A stretch of 64,000 nucleotides of DNA, taken from NCBI RefSeq assembly GCF_003751805.1, contig NZ_RKHQ01000002.1:806001-870000 (forward strand), written 5' to 3'. Position numbers and translations under genes: made by a program. This DNA is from Salana multivorans (lineage in GTDB: Bacteria; Actinomycetota; Actinomycetes; Actinomycetales; Beutenbergiaceae). The notes below the pieces were generated by a model. It made no database searches, was not told the origin of the DNA, and saw nothing but the letters and a program-made list of their open reading frames with translations. Position 1 is the stretch's first letter. Each line of letters opens with the position of its first letter. Shown here piece after piece: positions 27,001 to 34,900 of the stretch.

Positions 27001-28886
27001 CGTGGTTCCAGCTCGCAGTGAAGCCGACGCAGGCCGAGGTGAAGCGCCATCGGGACGCAGCACTCGCCCTGCCCGGGATCGAGACGCTCGTCATCGACGG
27101 CACGGCGGACGTTGCCGTCACCGCCGCGTACCTCGGTAGCAAGCAGCAGTACCCCCACCTCGTGGGTCTTCAGCCCGACCTCTACCGCTGCTTCATGGAG
27201 CAGACCTGGAGAGCAGCCAGACCCACGGGTTCAGGGGTGCCAAGCGAGTCGAGGGTTCCGTCCGTTGCGCCCGGCGAAAATGCTGGAGGCACGGTCGGGC
27301 TCATCCATCTGGAGTCGCACTTCACCGATGAAGGAGCTGGCCCACTACGGGCCGCCACCTACCGTCGATTACGACGACATGCACAATTCGTCAACGAGAC
27401 GAAGCTCTTTCCAGAAATTCAGAATCAGAAGCGATATGGAGTCGCGGTCTACGGCAGCGCTAGGACCCCGGGCTTCATTCAGGCCACGAGTCTGTACTCG
27501 CCAGCAACCTTCGCCAGCTCGTTGCGGCATGATGGTGGTGGTCCGGAGCCAGGGATCAAGGACGAGGATGGGAACTGGGATCTGCGGCCCCATGCCGCCC
27601 GGATCGAGCGGGTCGACCTGGAGGTACTGCGGGCGTGGCACGGGCTCCTGGAGGACGATACGACCCCCGTTGAGCAGACGCGGATGGTCTACACGGTCAA
27701 CCGGGCGGCTTCGAGCGTGCTGACCAAGCTAGCGCGCGCCCCACGACTTGGAACCATCGGGTTCAGGTTCTCAAGGGGGTGGGACGAGAGCATTGACCGA
27801 AAAAGGGGGCGTTTTGAGACGTTATGGGGTGTGCCTGAATCGTGGGATCAGGTCATCCTGCAGGGGCCACACCTCTACGTCGGCAACCCCTTCTACAAAG
27901 CTCCAAACAAGAGTATGAAGAACCACCTCGACTGGACGCCGGTCGATCTGGAGGCACTCCCAGCGGACGCGATTCCCACGACATCGTACAAGCCAGCCGG
28001 CGACGAGTACGAATACGACTGCGCCTACACCGACTGGGGCACAGAGGAAAACCCCGACCCAGCCCGAGACCACTACCGAATCGCCTGGCGAAACATGGCG
28101 GCAAACACCGGAGAACGCACGCTCATACCAGCACTAATCCCCCCCGGAGCGACCCATATCCACGGGCTGTCTTCGATCGGTTTCCCCGGCGATCCTCTCA
28201 CCACTCTCGCCGCCTCAGCTATATTAGGCTCGTTGTTGAGTGACTTTATTGTGCGCGCAGCACCAAAGTCAACGATCACTGCGGGTGTTGTTGGGAGGCT
28301 AGCGTATCCAGTCGGAAGCGGCGTCGTTGCCGAACTCGCCTTGCGAGCCGCAGGATTGCAGCTATTGACCAAGGATTACGCGTCTCTTTGGGATGAGGCT
28401 ACTAGCGATAGCCAAGCCTTGTCGGACGAAACCGGGCGTGGCGGCGTGTTGGAGCGACCGACATGTTCCGCGACCGCAAGACTAAGCAACCCGGTTCCGT
28501 TGCGTCGGGCGAGTGATCGTCGGCAGGCTTTGATCGAGATTGATGCGCTAGTTGCGCTTGCGCTTGGAGTGACGGCGGATGAGTGGTGCACGATATATCG
28601 TACTCAGTTTCCTGTACTGTACGGATACGACCGAAACACCTACTACTATGACGCCAACGGCAGACTCGTTCCCACCTCCGTACTACAGGCCTGGCGTAAG
28701 AAGGGCAACGCCATCACCGGCAGTGAAAGAACCCATGTGCACCCGGGTAGCGGCGTTTCCTACACATATGAGCCCCCGTTCATCACTCTCGATCGCGAGG
28801 CCGACTTCCGCGAGTCCTACCACCGCTTTACGCAGGGGGATTTTCGATTAGGTCTGCCTGAGATCATTGATCTACGGCTCGTCTGA
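24063..28886 (+). CDS. Adenine-specific DNA methyltransferase with invertible C-terminal recognition region (PglX/DrmMI-like)
   Basis: A 1607-aa gamma-class N6-adenine methyltransferase. The SAM-binding motif I is EPALGSGAF near residue 573. The catalytic NPPW is near residue 960. SYYTPEVLTRFTV just before motif I is typical of PglX and type IIG-like enzymes. The N-terminal ~500 residues are helical with no identified nuclease. In DISARM and BREX such enzymes mark host DNA as self. Residues ~1054-1589 lie in a segment duplicated in inverted orientation at 29098-30717, so the specificity part is exchangeable. DNA of the variable segments is visibly less GC-rich. GTG start 1 nt after the helicase stop. 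Confidence 0.88.
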   Translation: MTTDAITNGESFLSEHFLAASGSQSFQGRVTDRRKVWDASSKDGEETPRTRFAASRQTLISQLAEVSGAITEREGRGGDGDRADLVAKIRPHHLSWRAVLGFERIGLVHRTEGPVHWISAAGLSGATPLAIVEALPGDLESLLAKDSVNLIEPFEVDEKLHLVSVSRLLSHLFTLAEAPSFALVQAGPLALLAEQSRWHEGRYLAVDLQLVADRNDGKRGGEIDQALTTLAAESLAPDAEGSIWWADLLEESVKNTVGVSKDLREGVRLSIEIIANEVVRRRTDQGLPSLPPDQAQRLAKESLRFLYRILFLLYAESSPHLQVLPTGVTAYDRGYGLDRLRELTLVEIEDERDRRGSHLYDSLAVLFRMVDEGHDGTVDAQDDLVREQPLSFAPLKADLFKPDAVELITEVGLGNEAMQRVLRHLLLTKQGKRKRDERGFISYADLGINQLGAVYEGLMSYSGFFADEDLFEVAKDGNSEKGSWVVPVDRSDEIADKDFVTAEDPFTGERRRVLHSRGTFVYRLAGRERQQSASYYTPEVLTRFTVSQALEELLDQNGTKTSAREILDLTVCEPALGSGAFAIEAVRQLAGEYLQRRQDELGTRIDPDAYPAELQKVKAYLALHNVYGVDLNATAVELAEISLWLDTMGQGLQAPWFGLHLRRGNSLIGARRAVFRRDQVAAKTWFTDMPQDLPLTSSDGIGDGVHHFLLPAEGWGSAINAKEAKNLAPEALARLKAWRRSVLVKPTRQQVDQLGKLAQRVEVLWRHALQRLTIAEEQIRRSIDVWGAEDLPVGGAVTRQEIEESLVDARGAYQRLKTVMDAWNALWFWPLTDELISRVVVSDDGSQRVERVLPPSLDQWIDGLRGLLGWRSEESSTGRGRRWQGGDQTLAAGAEWAELAVAETTDLAFAGAETDLPALYGRHRWLEVCAAIAAQQGFFHWDLMFAPVFAQRGGFDLQVGNPPWVRPRSDVDALLAEGDPWFQLAVKPTQAEVKRHRDAALALPGIETLVIDGTADVAVTAAYLGSKQQYPHLVGLQPDLYRCFMEQTWRAARPTGSGVPSESRVPSVAPGENAGGTVGLIHLESHFTDEGAGPLRAATYRRLRRHAQFVNETKLFPEIQNQKRYGVAVYGSARTPGFIQATSLYSPATFASSLRHDGGGPEPGIKDEDGNWDLRPHAARIERVDLEVLRAWHGLLEDDTTPVEQTRMVYTVNRAASSVLTKLARAPRLGTIGFRFSRGWDESIDRKRGRFETLWGVPESWDQVILQGPHLYVGNPFYKAPNKSMKNHLDWTPVDLEALPADAIPTTSYKPAGDEYEYDCAYTDWGTEENPDPARDHYRIAWRNMAANTGERTLIPALIPPGATHIHGLSSIGFPGDPLTTLAASAILGSLLSDFIVRAAPKSTITAGVVGRLAYPVGSGVVAELALRAAGLQLLTKDYASLWDEATSDSQALSDETGRGGVLERPTCSATARLSNPVPLRRASDRRQALIEIDALVALALGVTADEWCTIYRTQFPVLYGYDRNTYYYDANGRLVPTSVLQAWRKKGNAITGSERTHVHPGSGVSYTYEPPFITLDREADFRESYHRFTQGDFRLGLPEIIDLRLV

Positions 28887-30717
28887 CCCCTGGCATCTCC
28901 TGGGGTGCGGCACTCAAAACCGAACTCGTTGCAGCCGCGCCAGGGCAGAGGGGCCCGGGATGTCCGAGATAGCTTGCCCTCCTCGGCGACCTACGCGGCT
29001 TGAGTAGGGCCATCCCTCCAAAACCTCCATTCGGAACATCTCCTGAACCAGAGAATCCCTCGGCGTGAGATCAATCGACGTCAACAATCAGTTGAGCAAA
29101 GCGGTGGTAGGACTCGCGGAAGTCGGCCTCGCGATCGAGAGTGATGAACGGGGGCTCATATGTGTAGGAAACGCCGCTACCCGGGTGCACATGGGTTCTT
29201 TCACTGCCGGTGATGGCGTTGCCCTTCTTACGCCAGGCCTGTAGTACGGAGGTGGGAACGAGTCTGCCGTTGGCGTCATAGTAGTAGGTGTTTCGGTCGT
29301 ATCCGTACAGTACAGGAAACTGAGTACGATATATCGTGCACCACTCATCCGCCGTCACTCCAAGCGCAAGCGCAACTAGCGCATCAATCTCGATCAAAGC
29401 CTGCCGACGATCACTCGCCCGACGCAACGGAAAAGCCCATGTCCAGGCAGACGTATCGACTTCCAATTCTGGCCTGCCCGCGTAATCAAGCCCCCCGGCC
29501 CACGGCGAAGTGAACGTGCCGCTCAGTTCCTCATGGACGGCGACTCGTGCGCGATCCCATTCCTTTGAGACGAACCCTATCCGGGCGGCTCGGATCAGAA
29601 GCTCACTCCGGAGCTTTGCGTTGGGTGAGTAGGGGAGGCGCTCGAGCGTCGAATAAAGGATGTCGTTCTTTGGGGCAGACCGCACGACAAAGTCTGCGAG
29701 CAGTGTCGACGCGAAGGCAAGGGCCACTGTTGTCATACTTGCTCGATGTGATCCGGCGCTCGCCGAGTAGATGAGATGAGTGTGGGCAGACCCGGGAGGG
29801 ATCAATGTGGCGACTAGTGTGCGTTCGCCAGTATTGGCAGCCATCCGTCGCCAGGCGATTCGGTAGTGGTCTCGGGCTGGGTCGGGGTTTTCCTCTGTGC
29901 CCCAGTCGGTGTAGGCGCAGTCGTATTCGTACTCGTCGCCGGCTGGCTTGTACGATGTCGTGGGAATCGCGTCCGCTGGGAGTGCCTCCAGATCGACCGG
30001 CGTCCAGTCGAGGTGGTTCTTCATACTCTTGTTTGGAGCTTTGTAGAAGGGGTTGCCGACGTAGAGGTGTGGCCCCTGCAGGATGACCTGATCCCACGAT
30101 TCAGGCACACCCCAGTCCACGTCGAAGTACCCACGCGTTCGATCGTTCGTCTCGTGCCATCCCGGTGAGAACCTGAACCCGATGGTTCCAAGTCGTGGGG
30201 CGCGCGCTAGCTTGGTCAGCACGCTCGAAGCCGCCCGGTTGACCGTGTAGACCATCCGCGTCTGCTCAACGGGGGTCGTATCGTCCTCCAGGAGCCCGTG
30301 CCACGCCCGCAGTACCTCCAGGTCGACCCGCTCGATCCGGGCGGCATGGGGCCGCAGATCCCAGTTCCCATCCTCGTCCTTGATCCCTGGCTCCGGACCA
30401 CCACCATCATGCCGCAACGAATTTACCGCGGTCGCAGGCGAGTAGAGCGAGCACGCACCAACGTAATTAGGTTCTGCCCGTTCCGTGCCGTAGACGTTTA
30501 TCCCGTAGCGCTTTTGGTGCTGTATCTCAAAATACTGCAGCTCATTGATGAACTGCCAGTGTCGTCGTAATCGACGGTAGGTGGCGGCCCGTAGTGGGCC
30601 AGCTCCTTCATCGGTGAAGTGCGACTCCAGATGGATGAGCCCGACCGTGCCTCCAGCATTTTCGCCGGGCGCAACGGACGGAACCCTCGACTCGCTTGGC
30701 ACCCCTGAACCCGTGGG
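27222..30717. repeat. Invertible locus: four-block inverted repeat across the methyltransferase 3' end and its silent copy
   Basis: Blocks identical on opposite strands: B1 27222-27379 with 30560-30717 (158 bp); B2 27519-27773 with 30166-30420 (255 bp); B3 27825-28091 with 29848-30114 (267 bp); B4 28495-28829 with 29098-29432 (335 bp). Between them lie variable segments V1 (139 bp in both), V2 (51 bp in both) and V3 (403 versus 415 bp). Distinct tails follow B4. Coordinates of paired bases sum to 57939 through B3 and 57927 in B4, as expected for one 12-bp length difference in V3. Crossover at B1 swaps everything distal; at B4 only the tail. Confidence 0.92.
28887..29070. other. Spacer between the two convergent methyltransferase tails
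   Basis: 184 bp in the centre of the invertible locus. I see no gene, terminator or obvious recombination site in it. Confidence 0.5.
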
Positions 30718-30741
30718 CCATCTGATTAGTTCATCCGTCAT
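29071..30741 (-). pseudogene. Silent inverted methyltransferase C-terminal cassette (alternative recognition segments)
   Basis: An uninterrupted minus-strand frame encodes a second version of methyltransferase residues ~1054 to the end. Identical blocks alternate with different segments, for example FINELQYFEIQHQ in place of FVNETKLFPEIQN in V1. It lacks the catalytic domain and any ribosome binding site. ATG 30741 (MTDELIRW) lies only 24 bp outside B1, and an open frame extends to 30822 into the recombinase gene. It is therefore a donor cassette rather than an independent gene. The open frame without decay suggests it is regularly selected in the expressed position. The tail ends AQLIVDVD instead of the active copy's longer tail. 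Confidence 0.88.
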
Positions 30742-30783
30742 ACGAACTGTATTCCGGAGGCGTGAGGCGGCAGGCTGACCTGC

Positions 30784-31656
30784 ATGGACGCGATCACCGC
30801 TGGCACTGCCCCTGCCACACAACTACTCCCCTGGCCCTCCGAGATCGCGGCCTTCTGCACCGCGATGGCGGCGCGCCGTCTATCGCCGGAGACCATCACC
30901 CTCCGTCGGTACCACCTCCAACGCCTCGCCCGCGAGATCGGTACGGAGACTCCGTGGACCCTCACCGCAGACGACCTCCTGCAGTGGACCGGCGAACATG
31001 ACTGGAAGCGCGAGACCGCTCGTGCCGTACGGTCCTCGCTCCGGCGCTTCTGGGACTGGGGTCACACCACCGGCCGCACTCAGACGAATCCCGCTGCCCT
31101 CCTGCCCGCCATCCGACCCGACCAGCCCACGCCACGTCCCGCGACGCCCGGCACGGTCAACCGGGCCCTGAAGAAGGCCACCGCTCGCGTCGAGCTCATG
31201 CTCCGGTTCGCCAACGAGCTCGGCATGCGCCGGGGCGAAGTAGCCCGCATCCACCCGCACGATGACCTGATCCGCACGGCCTCGGGCTGGTCCCTCGTGG
31301 TCCACGGCAAGGGTGATCGGGAGCGAACACTGCCGCTCCCCACGGATCTGGCCAAGGTGCTCAGAGATGCGCCCGACGGCTACCTCTTCCCCGGAGCGGA
31401 GAACGGCCACGTCTCGGCCCACTGGGTCGGCACCCTCGTCTCGCGCGCCCTCGGCGATGGCACGACGATGCATCAGCTCCGGCACCTTTGTGCGACGGAG
31501 ATCCACGACCAGACGCGCGACCTCCGACTCGTCCAAACCCTGCTGGGCCACGCCTCTCTCGCCACGACCCAGCGCTACATCGCCGTCGACGACAAGGCTA
31601 TGCGCCGTGCCGTCGCCGCGCGCTCACGCCGATGGAACCCGACCGAGCACGCCTGA
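30784..31656 (+). CDS. Tyrosine site-specific recombinase (Xer/integrase family)
   Basis: 290 aa. The N-terminal SAM-like core-binding domain covers about 15-100. The catalytic domain has all expected residues: Arg149 (GMRRGE), Lys176 (HGKGDR), His230 and Arg233 (HQLRH), His256 (LLGHASLATTQRY) and nucleophile Tyr265. It should therefore be active. It starts 66 bp outside the outermost inverted repeat and is divergent from the silent cassette, an arrangement like recombinases that invert hsdS or phase-variable promoters. I infer that it inverts the adjacent methyltransferase segment. An integrase role for the whole island is the alternative, but no flanking att repeats were found. Confidence 0.9.
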   Translation: MDAITAGTAPATQLLPWPSEIAAFCTAMAARRLSPETITLRRYHLQRLAREIGTETPWTLTADDLLQWTGEHDWKRETARAVRSSLRRFWDWGHTTGRTQTNPAALLPAIRPDQPTPRPATPGTVNRALKKATARVELMLRFANELGMRRGEVARIHPHDDLIRTASGWSLVVHGKGDRERTLPLPTDLAKVLRDAPDGYLFPGAENGHVSAHWVGTLVSRALGDGTTMHQLRHLCATEIHDQTRDLRLVQTLLGHASLATTQRYIAVDDKAMRRAVAARSRRWNPTEHA

Positions 31657-31660
31657 ACAA

Positions 31661-31672
31661 CTGTGTACACAG
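31661..31672. promoter_or_regulatory. 12-bp perfect palindrome downstream of the recombinase gene
   Basis: CTGTGTACACAG lies 5 nt after the recombinase stop, in the 334-bp gap before the DUF1998 helicase start used here. It could be an operator for the downstream two-gene unit or a protein-binding site of the recombinase. I found nothing else convincing in this gap: an open frame on the minus strand has no recognisable product. Confidence 0.35.
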
Positions 31673-31990
31673 ATCGACTTGATCGTCCTCCGCCAAGCAG
31701 ATCCGAGAGCTGCCAACGGCCGAACGCATCCGCGTACAAGCGGCGTGCGCGCCTCTTGCCGAGGATCCGCGCCCCTCGGGTGCCTGCAAGCTCGTCGGGA
31801 CGCACGCAGCATGGCGGATTCAAGTCGACAGCTATCCGATCAGCTAGGAGGTGACGGATGGCTAGCTGCTCATCCTTGTTCTTCGCGCGACCCACCGCCA
31901 AGAGGCATACCAAGACTGAGTCGCTGACTGTCGGAGGTCGTGAGTAGGGTCAGAAACGTCAGCATCGAACGGCCAGCGGGGGCATCCATC

Positions 31991-34900
31991 GTGACCGAAC
32001 TTCTCCCGCTCGAACAGGCTGCCGCGCTACAGCGCAACCTGCTCGAGTACCTCGGCACCACCTTTGCCCTCAGCGACCCCACCACCCGCCAGGCGCTGAC
32101 CGCGTTCCTGGACGACGCCGACTCCGGGCTCTTCCGTGGCCCCTACGTTCGCGCTCGCCTCCCGTTCCGGGTGGCCGAGCAGGACTGGCGCGACCACCTC
32201 GACGTCTACAACGGACCGGCCCCGTACGGGCACCAAGCGCGTGCCTTCGAACGTCTGAGCACCAAGCATCGTTCGCGTCCGCTCCCCACCGTGCTCACCA
32301 CGGGCACCGGGTCGGGGAAGACCGAGGCATTCCTCGCCCCGATCCTCGATCACGTGGTGCGCGCCAAGCGGGCCGGAATCGCGGGGACGAAGGCGCTGAT
32401 CCTCTACCCGATGAACGCTCTCGCCAACGATCAGGCGCAACGCATCGCGACGGCCATCACCTCGACCCGGGAGCTCGCGGGAGTCACCGGAGCCCTCTAC
32501 ACGGGTGACGCCGGCGCTGCCACGACCTCGCGCACCCGCGTCGGCCCTGATGGTCTGATCACCGATCGCGACCTGATCCGGGACACCGCACCGGACATCC
32601 TGCTCACCAACTACAAGATGCTCGACCAGCTGCTGCTGCGAGCGGCCGATGCCCCGATCTGGCGGCAGTCGGCGCTCTCGCTGCGCTACCTCGTGATCGA
32701 CGAGTTCCACACCTACGACGGAGCTCAGGGCACCGACGTCGCTCTGCTCCTGCGGCGCCTGGCACTGACGCTGGCCAGCCATTGGCCGGCCGAGCACCCC
32801 GACCTCACCCCGCAGGTCCGCGAGCGCCCGCTGGGTCTGCTCACGCCCGTCGCCACCTCCGCGACCCTGGGCGATCAGGACGACCCCAGCACCATGCGTA
32901 CGTTCGCCGCAACGGTCACCGGCGTGGAGTTCGAGCCCGAGGCAGTCATCACGGAGTCACGCCAAGCGCTCGAAGAGTGGATCGACGACGCACGGGACCG
33001 GGTGGCCGCCCGTGGTCTGACGCCGTTGCCGGTCGATCCCACCCTCATCCACGACGTCGATGCCACGCTGCGAGCGCACGAGCGAGAGCACGAGGGTTCG
33101 GCAGTTCAGATAGCCGGTAATGCCGACGACGCGACCCGGGCCCTTCTGAGTCATCTCTACCGACAGGTGCCCGACGGTCAGACTGCTCATGCCGTGGCCC
33201 GCGACTGGGCGGCACCCGATCTCACAACCGCCTCCCTGGAGGAACTGGTCGACCTCGTCAAGGCTCACCCGTTCCTGAACACACTGGTCGAGGAAGCCAC
33301 CGGCGCCGTGGAGCTCTCCGCGCTCACTCGCACACTCCTGCCAACCCTTCGGCTGCGCGGTGGTCGCACAGCCGACCCGGCGATCTTCCTCACGGTCTGT
33401 CTCTCCGTTCTCAGCCATCTCCGCGCGGCGGTGGGCCGCGCCATGCCCTCGATCGAGGCACATCTGTGGGTGCGCGAGCTGACCCGGATCGACCGCTATG
33501 CCGCCCCCACCCCCTCCTTCCGCTGGCACGACGACGGCGGACTCACGGGATCGGCGCCGGACGCCGAGCAGCCTCACACCCTGCCGGCCATCTACTGCCG
33601 TCACTGCGGCCGGTCCGGATGGGGCGTCCTCCTGACCCCGACCGGCACCAGCCTCGAGAGTGAGATCGATCCCCGTGGGGCGCACGCCGGGCGCAACGAC
33701 CGGTTCCGACCGTTGATCTTCGCGCCACGCGAGGCGGACGACGCGGAGCGGCAGGACGGTCAGCCGCGCCCCGGTCTGCAGTGGCTCAACGTCTCGGAGC
33801 ACTACCTCATGTCTCGCCCACCGATGCAGGAGGACGTGGTGCGAGACGCCGTCCTGCCCGTCCTCACCCATACCGGCGACGACGCGGCGCGGAGCTCCAC
33901 CGCAGACACCTGCCCCGCGTGCGATGCGCCGGACGGGATCCGATTCCTGGGATCGGCGATCGCCACCATGCTGTCGGTGGGGCTCTCCGGTCTCTTCGGC
34001 GACGCGCAGCTCGACGAGCGCGAAAAGAAGGCCCTGGTCTTCACCGACTCCGTGCAGGACGCCGCCCACCGCGCCGGCTTCGTCCAGTCCCGCTCCCACG
34101 TGCTCACCCTGCGCTCCGTGCTGCGCGAGGCGATCCCGGAGGACGAGGTGATCAACCTCGTGACGCTGCGTGACGAGGTCCTTCGGCTGGCCGGCGATGA
34201 CCCGATCCGTCGATACCGCCTGCTGCATCCCACGCTCGCCGATCGCGAGCAGTTCGCCAAGTTCTGGCGGGAACCCGGCCGCCTGAACTCCAGGGTGCGA
34301 GGCCGGGTCGCGAAACGACTCGACCTCGACATCGCCATGGAGCTGGGGCTACGCAGCACCGTCGGTCGGACCCTGGAGGAGACCTCGACCGTCCTGGTGG
34401 ACGTCGACGCACCGCTCGTGACAGCCCTGGCAGCGGCCCGGGACGCCCTCACCGCCGTCGGCAGCCAACAGCTCGGTGGACTCGACCCCGATGCGACTGA
34501 TCTCACGCACTGGGTCATGGGCGTGCTGTGGCGCATGCGCACTCGCGGGGCGATCGCCCACCCCTGGTTTGAGGAGTTCCGTCGCGAGGACGGCAACCGG
34601 TGGCGAATCTGGGGCGGTCGGGCGCGCGCCGAGGGGATGCCGGGGTTCGGGCCGGGGCAGTCGGCTCCCGGATACCCCTACATCGGCGGGAAGGCCAAGG
34701 GAGAGGATCTCGAACCGGCATCCTCTGCGCGAGGTTGGTACGCCGGGTGGACCGTGAAGACGCTCCAGGTTGATCGAGCTGCGGGGGCGGCCCTTTCCCG
34801 CGCACTGCTGGTCGAGCTGGCCAAGCGTGGCCTCATCGGTCAGCAGGCAGCGAGTAGCGGACTGACCACGTTCCACCTCGACCCGAGCCGGGTCGTCGTG

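Noticed and set aside
29071-30822. Independent 583-aa gene starting at 30822
   Set aside because: The first part overlaps the recombinase gene antisense, the rest is a cassette copy of the methyltransferase C-terminus without catalytic motifs or ribosome binding site.
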